A stretch of DNA of 64,000 bases from Bacillota bacterium (GTDB taxonomy: Bacteria > Bacillota > Clostridia > Acetivibrionales > DSM-2933): positions 4,310 through 68,309 of the forward strand of contig JAEYYB010000138.1 of NCBI GenBank assembly GCA_023430975.1. Reading direction: 5' to 3'. The first letter of the stretch is position 1. Each line of letters opens with the position of its first letter. This document shows, in pieces, positions 1-8,057 of the stretch. The position numbers were made by a program, and so were the translations under genes. Under the pieces are notes generated by a model, which worked only from the letters and a program-made list of their open reading frames with translations, searched no databases and was not told the DNA's origin.

Positions 1-1
1 C

Positions 2-313
2 GATTCAAAGGATTCACAGGTGTTTTATTGTGACTGGTCTAGCAAGGGAACACAATATGCCATAGGAAAATTCTTTGAGATAGATAATACTTCAGGCACA
101 GCAGATTACTATGTGGAAATTGGATTTGATACAGCTGCAGGTACTCTTGCTCCTGGAGAAAGCATGGAATTAAGAGCAAGAATGGCTAAAGCTAATTGGG
201 GAGATTACGACCAGAGAAATGATTATTCTTTCAATGGTGTAAGTAATTATGAAAAATGGACGAAGACTCCAGCATATGTTTCTGGAAATATAACATGGGG
301 AAACGAGCCATAA
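2..313 (+). CDS. C-terminal part of a CBM3-containing protein (truncated by window edge)
   Basis: The frame is open from the first base and ends at TAA 311-313, so only about 103 C-terminal residues are visible. They match the second half of a family 3 carbohydrate-binding module: FYCDW near the start, an NTSGTADYYVEIGF-type strand, WGDYDQRNDYSF, and a terminal ITWGNEP. The same ending (VLVWGKEPN) closes the CBM3 of the RsgI protein at 57716-59284. CBM3 binds crystalline cellulose. Because the protein stops right after the module with no dockerin, an RsgI-type cellulose sensor is as likely as a cellulase; the upstream part is needed to decide. A strong hairpin terminator follows. Confidence 0.85.
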   Translation, partial: DSKDSQVFYCDWSSKGTQYAIGKFFEIDNTSGTADYYVEIGFDTAAGTLAPGESMELRARMAKANWGDYDQRNDYSFNGVSNYEKWTKTPAYVSGNITWGNEP

Positions 314-350
314 AGATTCTGAAAAAGTAGATATAAATAAGATTAGATAA

Positions 351-395
351 AACAAAAAATGTTCTTGGTGACAGCACTGAGAACATTTTTTGTTT
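351..395 (+). terminator. Rho-independent terminator
   Basis: Near-perfect inverted repeat aacaaaaaatgttct / agaacattttttgttt with a loop of about 14 bases and a T-rich right arm, placed 38 bases after the stop of the CBM3 gene. The symmetric A/T tracts mean it could work on both strands. Confidence 0.8.
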
Positions 396-562
396 GGCTA
401 TATCTTTCCTTCAACTGGAAACTAATGAGGTTAGTAGTGTTGTAAACTGTGATAAACAAAATAAAGGTTATTGTAGAAATATAAGCGAAAATAGGGTTAG
501 CATTCTTTTGTAAATCAGTATATAATAATTTACATAATGGAAATTTTTTAGGGGGGAAGATT

Positions 563-3070
563 ATGATAAAAAAACTATCAGTTGGACTATTATTTATTAT
601 TGTGTTGCTGGTCGTAAATACAACCTGTAACGCGTATCTGCTGCAAAAAAAGGTATTTTCAGGAACAGGCAGCTCACTTGCCTGGACGTTCCATGAAAGT
701 GCTCCTGATAATGCATATACTAGGGCTGAGGACGATATGTATGTGGTACATATAGATAATAAAGGGCAAAATGAGTCTGATATTAAAGTAAGTTATAGAG
801 GCTTTTCACTATATAAAGGTGTCACTTATAATATCGCTTTTAAATTGACCGCAACAAAAGATTGCAAGTTTAATGCTAAAATAATGGAATATACCGACCC
901 ATACACCGAAGTTTTGAACAGCTATCTGACTCCATATTCAATAAAAGCAAATGAGGTACTGAGTGTTAATCAAAAGTTTACTTCTCCTAAAGATATTGCC
1001 AATGCTGAGCTGTCATTTGAATTTGGAGGCAGACTTGCAGGGGAAGTGCCTTATGATGTTAAGATAATATCGGTCACTTTATCAGGCAATAATCCAGCTA
1101 CACCAACACCTGCTCCTTTACGGGATATTCGTGTAAACCAGCTTGGATATTTCCCATCCGGCCCTAAAAAGGCAACATTAAATTTACAGGGGCAGGAAAT
1201 ATCTACTCCCCTAACGTGGAAACTCATAAATAGTACCGGTGAGGTTGTAGCAACTGGTAAGACAATCCCTTCAGGAAGCGATCATTCATCGGGAGAGAAT
1301 GTACATATTATTGACTTTACCGGTTATACCGCATATGGTAAAGATTATCAACTTGTTGTTGGAAATGCAGTAAGCCATAAGTTTGATATTACACAGGATC
1401 TTTATTCAAATATGAAATATGATTCACTGAAATATTTTTATCATGCAAGAAGCAGCATAAAAATTGAGATGCCATATTGTGTTGAGAGTCAGTGGGCTCG
1501 TCCGGCAGGACATGCAGATGACACAGCAAGCTTAAAAGAAGGTACAGATTATACTGGACCAAAAACACTTAATTGCACAGGCGGATGGTACGATAGTGCA
1601 GATCATAATAAGTACCTTGTAAACGGGGGACTTTCATTATGGCTGTTACAAAATCAATATGAGCATTCAAAACTTCGAGGCACGGATGCTATTTTTCTGG
1701 AGCAGCTATATATTCCTGAAAGCGATAACGATATAAATGATTTAATGGATGAAACCAGATGGGAAATGGAATGGATGCTTAAGATGCAGATTCCTTCAGG
1801 ATATGATAAAGAAGGAATGGCATCACACAAAGTTGCAGATGAAAACTGGACAGGGCTTGCTACAAGGCCAGATCAGGACACTCAAAAACGAATTTATTCT
1901 CCGCCTTCAACGGCTGCTACATTAAATCTTGCAGCATGTGCAGCACAAGCAGCACGAATCTGGAAGGATGTTGATTCTGCCTTCGCGAATAAATGCCTTA
2001 CAGCTGCTGTAAAAGCCTACAATGCAGCAAAAGAAAACCCTGCCATGTTTGTGAAAAACGGTCAGGAAACTGGAAGCACCGCCTATGGTGATAACTATTT
2101 GGAAGATGAATTTTACTGGGCAGCATGTGAGTTGTATGCAACAACCAGAGAACAAAATTATATTACCGATATAAAATCCTATAAAAATTGCTTTGAAATA
2201 CCTGTAGAATTGTCAGGTGAGGATCAGGGTATAAAGGGATGTTTCAACTGCTCATCCACTGGAGCTCTTGGAACTATTACACTTGCACTTACTTGCAGTA
2301 ATGAATTTCCTCAAGTTATAGAAAGTATTATAAAGGCAGCTGATATATTTATAAGTGAGCAAAAGAAAGAAAGCTACGGTATGCCTCTTCCGGAATCAAC
2401 ATTTAAAACAAGCTTCTTTGACATAATAGAAGAATACTATGGTTATCCAACAGATTCAAATTCATATATAGTTTACAAGGCAGTTGTTCTGGCATATGCC
2501 TATGATTTTGCCCACAAGAATAAATACATATCAAGCATAATGGAGTCGATGGATTACCTCATTGGCCGTAATGTAAACAATAAATCATACATAACAGGGT
2601 ATGGTGATGATCCGGCAAAATACCCGAATCATCGCTTCTTCTGTCCCAATGCAGATCCATCGTTTCCACCTGTTCCTCCAGGCTTTCTTGTAAGCGGGCC
2701 AAACTCCAGCGGACAGGATCACTTGACATTGGTATACCAAATGAAGGAACTGAAATTTCCTGCACAAAAGTGCTATTTTGACAATGAACAGTCATGGTCA
2801 ACCAATGTGGTAAAAATTAACCTTAATGCAGGTCTGGCGTGGGCTGCATATTATATTGATTCTTATTGTTCCGAAGGGTTGATTTATTTAAATGAGGATA
2901 TAAACAAAGACTTTACTATAAATATGGCGGATGTTGCAATGATTGCTAAGGGCTTCGGTTTAATAAAATCCGATACCAATTTTGACTTTAGGTGTGATTT
3001 GAATGGAGATGGCTCCGTTAATATGTCTGATGTTATTAAGATAGTTTTAAAATTCGGTTATTCATATTAA
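563..3070 (+). CDS. Cellulosomal GH9 family protein (CBM4-type/Ig/GH9/dockerin) with catalytic acid Glu replaced by Val
   Basis: 835 residues: signal peptide (1-24), CBM4/9-like beta-sandwich (about 25-175), TPTPAP linker, CelD_N Ig-like domain (about 187-275), GH9 catalytic domain (about 280-770), dockerin (about 775-835) with two calcium-binding repeats. This is the CbhA/CelK type of architecture. The nucleophile-side motif GGWYDSADHNKY keeps both Asp (344 and 347), and His690 of the (P)NHRF motif is present. In the last GH9 motif, usually STNEVxINxNA, the sequence reads STNVVKINLNA: the general-acid Glu is Val749 (GTG at 2807-2809). GH9 enzymes need this acid for inversion, so this is probably a weak or non-hydrolytic cellulose-binding protein. 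Start fixed by AGGGGGG eight bases upstream of the ATG. Family assignment is secure; loss of activity is inferred. Confidence 0.93.
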   Translation: MIKKLSVGLLFIIVLLVVNTTCNAYLLQKKVFSGTGSSLAWTFHESAPDNAYTRAEDDMYVVHIDNKGQNESDIKVSYRGFSLYKGVTYNIAFKLTATKDCKFNAKIMEYTDPYTEVLNSYLTPYSIKANEVLSVNQKFTSPKDIANAELSFEFGGRLAGEVPYDVKIISVTLSGNNPATPTPAPLRDIRVNQLGYFPSGPKKATLNLQGQEISTPLTWKLINSTGEVVATGKTIPSGSDHSSGENVHIIDFTGYTAYGKDYQLVVGNAVSHKFDITQDLYSNMKYDSLKYFYHARSSIKIEMPYCVESQWARPAGHADDTASLKEGTDYTGPKTLNCTGGWYDSADHNKYLVNGGLSLWLLQNQYEHSKLRGTDAIFLEQLYIPESDNDINDLMDETRWEMEWMLKMQIPSGYDKEGMASHKVADENWTGLATRPDQDTQKRIYSPPSTAATLNLAACAAQAARIWKDVDSAFANKCLTAAVKAYNAAKENPAMFVKNGQETGSTAYGDNYLEDEFYWAACELYATTREQNYITDIKSYKNCFEIPVELSGEDQGIKGCFNCSSTGALGTITLALTCSNEFPQVIESIIKAADIFISEQKKESYGMPLPESTFKTSFFDIIEEYYGYPTDSNSYIVYKAVVLAYAYDFAHKNKYISSIMESMDYLIGRNVNNKSYITGYGDDPAKYPNHRFFCPNADPSFPPVPPGFLVSGPNSSGQDHLTLVYQMKELKFPAQKCYFDNEQSWSTNVVKINLNAGLAWAAYYIDSYCSEGLIYLNEDINKDFTINMADVAMIAKGFGLIKSDTNFDFRCDLNGDGSVNMSDVIKIVLKFGYSY

Positions 3071-3090
3071 TTATTGATTGTTACTCTTAA

Positions 3091-3134
3091 TTAAAAACAA
3101 CCGGTAATGATTGTCCAATGCCGGTTGTTTTTAA
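3091..3134. terminator. Bidirectional rho-independent terminator
   Basis: Perfect 14-base inverted repeat ttaaaaacaaccgg / ccggttgtttttaa with a 16-base loop, lying between the convergent GH9 gene and the adenylyltransferase gene. Both orientations end in a T run. Confidence 0.88.
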
Positions 3135-3146
3135 TTTTGCACTTTT

Positions 3147-4010
3147 TTATAAGCTATTATTTTTTACTTTATATAAATATTCAATCATATTGGCATCTTC
3201 AGTAACATTATAGGTATATCCAAAATGACTGGCAACAGGCTGGGCAATTGTTCGGAACAATTCGCAGGCAATAAATATTGAAGCCCAAAAGTTGTTGTAA
3301 TCACTGTTTGAATATGTTTTTGAGTACATTTCATAAATCTCTTTTTTAAGATACTTCTTATAATACTTTCCACTCATACCCACAGATACAGAAAAACCCA
3401 CGGTTATCCCGATATACCAATCAATCATTCTTACAAGCATATCGCGAACGACTACATTGTACATCCACATGGCATATGGAAGTTGATCTCTGGCAATCCC
3501 TTTGGCAACGTTATTCAAGCACCACCAGAATTCATTACAGCAGCCTTTGTATTGCTGCTGTGTAGGTTTCTTTATATGATAATCGGAATCATTTGAGGCG
3601 GGTATCTGAGGCAAACAGTGGTCTTTATCCAAAAGCGGTATTGTTAAGCTGTCACGTACATACTTTTCAAACATAACCTCTTTTATCTGAATATTCAAAT
3701 CGATACGGTTACCGTCTTTAAATAATATAAGCCATGTGTAAGAACGATTAAAGTCTGCATTTATGCCCCAACCCAAGTCGTTACTGTCCGGTTCTTGGAC
3801 AATTGCTATATCGCCAAACACTGAAATCCAATCTTTGTTATCTAAAAATGACTTGGTTTCTGTGACCACATATACAATATCATAATCCTGGTAAATATCT
3901 TTTTCGATATTGGGATTTGTACGAGAGCCATTCATGTAAACTGCCCGTACACGTTGGTCTGCCTGTGCAGCACCGATTATTAAATCAAACATTTCCTGTT
4001 CGCTTCTCAA
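3147..4010 (-). CDS. Aminoglycoside 6-adenylyltransferase-like nucleotidyltransferase
   Basis: 287 residues, the usual size of ANT(6)/AadK proteins. The N-terminal half has the nucleotidyltransferase signature: NGSRTNPN, then a DYDIVYVV strand carrying the two metal-binding Asp, and DGNRIDLNI with a further Asp; the C-terminal half matches the helical part of the family. Family members transfer AMP to streptomycin; many chromosomal homologues have unproven substrates, so resistance should not be assumed. The start is TTG at 4010, chosen because GGGAGGG lies eight bases upstream. It probably forms its own unit; the VanZ-like gene lies 104 bases upstream on the same strand. Confidence 0.88.
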   Translation of the reverse strand: MRSEQEMFDLIIGAAQADQRVRAVYMNGSRTNPNIEKDIYQDYDIVYVVTETKSFLDNKDWISVFGDIAIVQEPDSNDLGWGINADFNRSYTWLILFKDGNRIDLNIQIKEVMFEKYVRDSLTIPLLDKDHCLPQIPASNDSDYHIKKPTQQQYKGCCNEFWWCLNNVAKGIARDQLPYAMWMYNVVVRDMLVRMIDWYIGITVGFSVSVGMSGKYYKKYLKKEIYEMYSKTYSNSDYNNFWASIFIACELFRTIAQPVASHFGYTYNVTEDANMIEYLYKVKNNSL

Positions 4011-4114
4011 AGGATTTCCCTCCCTTAATGGAAAAGTGCTTTATGTAGGAATAATTCTCTTAGCCATCCAAATATCAGGCTTTCCCAAACCATTTGCATC
4101 AGGGATAACACCAA

Positions 4115-4690
4115 CTATTTCTGAAATATAGTAAAGCATATGCCGCCAAAAACAAAACCTAATACATTGGTTATGATATCATTTATATCAAATATCCCAC
4201 GATGAGTTATCCGCTGGGTTGCTTCAAGAAGGAATATGTAAGGAAGGAAACACATAGCCAGCTTCAAATTGGTCAGATTGAATTTATATTTTACATACAT
4301 ACCTAATGGAACATATATGAGCAGATTTCCAATAAGAATAATTAAGGTTTGGTTAAAATAACGATCAAAATCATTTATCATAGCCAGAGGATTCAAATTT
4401 ATAAAAATATAATTGTGGTATTCTCTTAAGAGTGAAAGTGCTAGAACCATTAAAAAGTAAATGCCTGCAAGCAGATCTATATGTATTTTGGATATTTTTC
4501 TATCAATAATATAGATGCCGACTATGTATAAAACAAAGGCAAATGAAACCCGTAACCCAATATTGGTTAAGAATGATGTATTGATAATTCGAACAAAGAA
4601 ATCATCAAATAGATAGTAAAACAGGAGTTGCGAGAAAAACAAACCGAGTAATAATATTAAAGAGTGTTTTATAATTTTTCCTTGGGACAT
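4115..4690 (-). CDS. VanZ-like membrane protein
   Basis: 191 residues with four to five hydrophobic segments (about 8-28, 40-60, 72-88, 112-132 and 165-188). The family hallmarks are seen: NLLIYVPLGMY in a central membrane segment, a conserved acidic residue and Gln (LLEATQR), and FDINDIITNVLGFVFGG near the C-terminus. VanZ-like proteins have been linked to teicoplanin and other lipoglycopeptide tolerance, but most members are uncharacterised. AAGGAG precedes the ATG. No sensor or van genes are nearby, so a specific resistance role is not supported. Confidence 0.82.
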   Translation of the reverse strand: MSQGKIIKHSLILLLGLFFSQLLFYYLFDDFFVRIINTSFLTNIGLRVSFAFVLYIVGIYIIDRKISKIHIDLLAGIYFLMVLALSLLREYHNYIFINLNPLAMINDFDRYFNQTLIILIGNLLIYVPLGMYVKYKFNLTNLKLAMCFLPYIFLLEATQRITHRGIFDINDIITNVLGFVFGGICFTIFQK

Positions 4691-4858
4691 GGCAAATGAA
4701 TCTCCTTGGTAATATTGTTTATGGCTTTAATATATATCAGCAGCATTTCCATTATAGCACATTTTCTATATTACCTGGTGCTCTGCTAATATGTAAAGCT
4801 ATAAACACTGTGATATGATGATATTGGGATATAAATAAGATTGATTTGTTTAAAATAT

Positions 4859-4995
4859 AAAAAAAACCGGCGGTAGCTGAGGTATGTAAAGATTTATACC
4901 TATAAAATTTTCATCCTGGATATTAATGTACTACCTGAGGATTTAAATAGTTATGGTTACAAAGAGTAATTTTTAGAGAGTTTTTACTACCGCCG
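4859..4995 (-). ncRNA. Candidate structured small RNA ending in a U tract
   Basis: The gap 4691-5098 has no gene. It holds a 9-base inverted repeat, ctaccgccg (4987-4995) with cggcggtag (4868-4876), closing a loop of about 110 bases that contains smaller hairpins (aggtat/atacct and atcct/aggat). Read on the minus strand, the closing stem is followed within two bases by eight consecutive T (4866-4859), as expected for an intrinsically terminated RNA. It lies 178-305 bases upstream of the VanZ-like gene on the same strand. No known RNA family was recognised; it could instead be a decayed palindromic element. Confidence 0.3.
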
Positions 4996-5098
4996 TAGTG
5001 TTGTCAATAAAATCTACTTTATATATAATACACCAACTGAAGTATTCAAAAATTACAAAATAGTTAAAAATTATTACAAAGTGGTAACCGTTATCAAA

Positions 5099-5553
5099 TT
5101 AATTGAGATTTATAAACCCCTTTGCTGCTTTTTCAATGTTTTCTAATAAAATATTATTATTTGATTGAAATGTTAATTTTTTATTATTGCTAAATTCTAT
5201 GTATAAACGGTAACTTTCAGGTCCTTCACTAGAATTCTCTGTAAATAATTTAACCGAACAACGCCTTACTTCAGATAAAGGTTTCACAGAAACATACTTA
5301 TTTATTAGATTTTGATGCGTAACAGTAACTTTTTGATCATTTTTGTTAAATATACACTCAACAGGCTCTTTATTGGCCACTAAATAGCAAATTGCAATAA
5401 TCAAAAAAGCTGTAAGCCAATCATAGGAGGTAAATATTATCAATAGTATACTTCCTACAACACATAATGAACTAAAAAATATCGTGAAAGTCCAGAAAAA
5501 GGAGACTGAATTTTCAGCTCATCTTCAGAACATTGGTATGTTATATCCTTCAT
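5099..5553 (-). pseudogene. Frameshifted small membrane protein with two TM segments and a PH-like tail
   Basis: From 5443 downwards an open frame encodes 114 residues with a hydrophobic start (WLTAFLIIAICYLVA) and a soluble beta-rich tail. A better start lies at ATG 5551-5553, preceded by AAGGAA, giving MKDITYQCSEDELKIQ; this frame then hits TAG. The other frame continues the hydrophobic segment upstream (FFWTFTIFFSSLCVVGSILLIIF) with no start codon of its own. Joining the two frames near 5500-5515 gives a normal protein: short cytoplasmic head, two membrane helices, PH-like domain. A one-base indel or sequencing error explains this. Function unknown; the layout resembles the broken gene at 7399-7903. 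Confidence 0.6.
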
Positions 5554-5596
5554 TATCAAATTCCTTACCTTTTGTTTTATAGTATAATAAGGCCGG

Positions 5597-6136
5597 CTAC
5601 TTTATAAGCAGTGCCAGCTTATTTACAGTATTTGCATTTCGTATGGTCAGTTTATCGTATAAAGATGAACTGGTAACCTTTGACCATCTTGTCCTGGAAA
5701 ATGTTTCTATTGGTGCAGACCAGAAAATAACCCTTCCATAAAAATCTACTTTTTCGTATTCCGGCTTTGCTGTACCTATATCTTTAAATACTTCATCTAC
5801 AGTAACAGGAGGTATTACAAAGATTGCGTTGTGCTTTGAATCCTCATCTTTATTCCACCAAGATGGAGCATTGTCGAGTGCATCTAAAAGATCTTTGCCA
5901 GGAACGATTGCGACAGGTATTCTGAAAGAAAACTTATCTTCTATAAATGCTTCACACTCTTTTTTTATTTCTTCCACGTCGGATCTATCACTGGAAAAAA
6001 TAACATTACCGCTATTTATATACGTCACAACATCAACAAAGCCATTTTGCTCAATTAGTATTTTTAATTCAGGCATAGGAACTTTGTTTTTGCCGCCTAC
6101 GTTTATACCACGCAAAAATGCGATGTATTTTGTCAT
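5597..6136 (-). CDS. DUF1697 family protein
   Basis: 179 residues, full length for the family. It begins MTKYIAFLRGINVGGKNKV, the highly conserved DUF1697 opening, followed by a TYINSGNVIFSS motif and the typical C-terminal RTRWSKVTSSSLYDKLTIRN segment with a conserved Thr/Arg. The biochemical role of DUF1697 is unknown. AAAGGA lies nine bases upstream of the ATG. It appears monocistronic; a family A palindromic repeat begins 19 bases upstream of its start, so the repeat lies in its promoter region. Confidence 0.9.
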   Translation of the reverse strand: MTKYIAFLRGINVGGKNKVPMPELKILIEQNGFVDVVTYINSGNVIFSSDRSDVEEIKKECEAFIEDKFSFRIPVAIVPGKDLLDALDNAPSWWNKDEDSKHNAIFVIPPVTVDEVFKDIGTAKPEYEKVDFYGRVIFWSAPIETFSRTRWSKVTSSSLYDKLTIRNANTVNKLALLIK

Positions 6137-6154
6137 TATTCAATTTCCTTTCTT

Positions 6155-6257
6155 ATATGAAAAGTGAATAATCTTTTACATTTGTCTATCGCAAATTCCG
6201 TAAAAACCGTTCGTTATTTGCTCTGACAAATGTAAGATCATTAACACTTTTAATATA
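6155..6257 (+). repeat. Family A palindromic repeat, copy 1
   Basis: About 103 bases with imperfect terminal inverted repeats (left arm begins atatgaaaagtgaataatc, right arm ends with atcattaacacttttaatat). The centre carries the family core ccgtaaaaaccgttcgttat. The left end has the 'tatgaaaag' version while the right end has 'cttttaata', mixing two subfamilies. It lies between the divergent-side ends of DUF1697 and the flavodoxin gene and encodes nothing. Confidence 0.9.
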
Positions 6258-6269
6258 GTCATACTTAAT

Positions 6270-6767
6270 TTAAATATTGAGGGTTTGTGCCCACTCTCTT
6301 GTTTTTCTTATGCTTTCTTCCTTAGAATTTAAAGGTGATTTCAACTCCAGTTCACCTAAAAATTGATTGCCTTTTAGTGCATTCTTCATATTCCTAAAGG
6401 TCTTTCCCTTAGCACCTCCACAGCAGCAGTATAATGCAATCTTCTTACCCGTAATTTCAACTTGAGAAAAGAATGTATTAAAGGGTGAGGCATAAGAGCT
6501 TGCCCAAACAGGAGTGCCTATTATGATAAGATCATAATCCATTGGATTCTTATCAAATGGAAGCAGTTCAGGCTTGGACTTAAGAGTAACCTGCATTCCC
6601 CCTATAAAAAGATTAAAGAAAGTAGCTTTGGGCAGACTTTTTCTGGTCTTGATTTCCAGAGTGTCAGCTTTTATTTCCTGTGCAACGGTTTCTGCTATAA
6701 ATTTGCTATTACCTGATTGGGAGAAGTATACAACCAATGCTCTGTTTTTGTTGATGTTATTTGACAC
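6270..6767 (-). CDS. Flavodoxin-family protein
   Basis: 165 residues. The N-terminus has the FMN phosphate-binding loop (VVYFSQSGNSKFIAE), followed by the flavodoxin fold strand DYDLIIIGTPVWASSYASPF, whose WASSYASP portion is the expected isoalloxazine-contacting loop, and KKIALYCCCGGAKGK. It resembles single-domain flavodoxins and NAD(P)H-dependent oxidoreductase-like proteins acting as one- or two-electron carriers. Start is GTG 6765-6767 with AAGGAGG seven bases upstream. The three consecutive Cys (YCCCGG) are unusual at this position. No obvious redox partner gene is adjacent. Confidence 0.85.
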   Translation of the reverse strand: MSNNINKNRALVVYFSQSGNSKFIAETVAQEIKADTLEIKTRKSLPKATFFNLFIGGMQVTLKSKPELLPFDKNPMDYDLIIIGTPVWASSYASPFNTFFSQVEITGKKIALYCCCGGAKGKTFRNMKNALKGNQFLGELELKSPLNSKEESIRKTREWAQTLNI

Positions 6768-6944
6768 AAAAATTCCTCCTTATAATATCTTTTAAATATT
6801 CTTATTATCTCGCTCCTTGAAATATATTAATTGTGCTGATATATTTGCTATAAATGATTTGCTATAAAATGGTGTAAGTATCCTTGCCTAATTTTGTGTT
6901 GATTTTATCCTTTTATTATACCAGTTATACCAGTTAATTATTTT

Positions 6945-7349
6945 CTAATCCATATTATAAGATTTAGATTCCCCATCTATTTTTTTACCGTTCTTATAAA
7001 TTTCATAACTATATGCACTGGTACCTATCGATTTTTCCATTTTAATTACAGTATTGTCATCGATTATATAATAAGAACCATAGCCTCTGTCCATTGTTCC
7101 TGCATCAAAAAAGTAATTTAGAATTTTATTGTCAGAATCAAAAATCATATCGTACGAAATATAAAAATCAAAATACGAATTATTGATTGTCTCTTGCGGC
7201 TTATCGGTAGGATTAGCACTTTGATTTTTTGCAGTAGATTCAATAATTGAAGGTTATGTATTTGTTTGTTGATCAACTTGGCTAGATGTGCAACCTCCTA
7301 ATGTGCAGCCCATAAAAGCCACTAAAACCAATGCTATTTTCTTCACCAT
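6945..7349 (-). pseudogene. Putative lipoprotein interrupted by an in-frame stop
   Basis: A start ATG at 7347-7349 with GGAAGGAG just upstream begins MVKKIALVLVAFMGCTLGGC, a lipoprotein signal with a lipobox ending in Cys20. Codon 32 is TAA (7254-7256). The same frame then stays open to 6945 and encodes about 102 further residues, the last 67 of which begin MIFDSDNKILNYFFDAG. Without that single stop the gene would be a 134-residue lipoprotein. Either a nonsense mutation inactivated it or there is a base error. No family was recognised. Confidence 0.6.
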
Positions 7350-7398
7350 AAAACTCCTTCCAGTCTTCTACCTCTTCTTCACTAAATGGATGAGGAGA

Positions 7399-7903
7399 TC
7401 ACTCCTTATCTTCAGGCAGCTCGTCAATTATATCAATGAGTTCATTTTCAATTGCCTTTTCTAACATATCATTGAATTCCGCTTCAGGAATAAATGATGG
7501 ACCTAACTTTATATGTGGATTGTGCTTTCTGATAAAACTCAACATTGCCGACAATTGCGATCCAATGAATTGGAGTGTTATAGCAGCCAGAACCTTTCCG
7601 GTGCTATTCTTGAAAGCAATATTGTATTCTTTAGCATCTATAGTTGAAACATCCTTAAAGTATATTGTTTTTTTAATCAAGGCTCTTATTTCAATGCGAT
7701 CCTGATACAATCGAACGTTGATTGTATTTACAAAAATGATCACCCCAACCATTATAGCGGCTAACGGCCCAAAAATCACTGCAAAATCGATGATACCACT
7801 TGCGTAAAATCATATCCTCCAAATGCCAGTATACCGCCAAGCAATGTAAGAATGATGTTCAAAGGCGTCTTTGAACCTTTTTAGAAAACTTAAATTCTTC
7901 CAC
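7399..7903 (-). pseudogene. Frameshifted membrane protein with PH-like domain
   Basis: The longest intact piece (7399-7779, GTG start) encodes 126 residues: one membrane helix (LAAIMVGVIIFVNTINV), then a PH-like beta-rich domain (RLYQDRIEIRALIKKTIYF) and an acidic tail. Upstream, GGAGAGGAG precedes a GTG at 7901-7903 (VEEFKFSKKVQRRL, then TGA). A second frame gives NIILTLLGGILAFGG, the missing first helix, before the frame of the intact part begins. At least two indels are needed to rebuild a two-helix plus PH-domain protein. It has the same design as the broken gene at 5099-5553. Confidence 0.55.
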
Positions 7904-7999
7904 TTAAATTTCTCCTCTCCAAATATTTAAATTATGCTGCGTAGCTCTTTCAATAATTAATTTACCAGATTCCATCTGATTACGTCTATATTTATAGAC

Positions 8000-8029
8000 T
8001 TGTGTACATATTTGCATTAAAATTATATA
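8000..8029 (+). promoter_or_regulatory. Candidate sigma-A promoter for the hscC-like operon
   Basis: TTGTGT at 8000-8005 and TATATA at 8024-8029, spacing 18, 28 bases upstream of the ATG. Match to consensus is moderate only. Confidence 0.35.
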
Positions 8030-8057
8030 TATTGAGATTGAAAAAAGAGGTGTTTAT

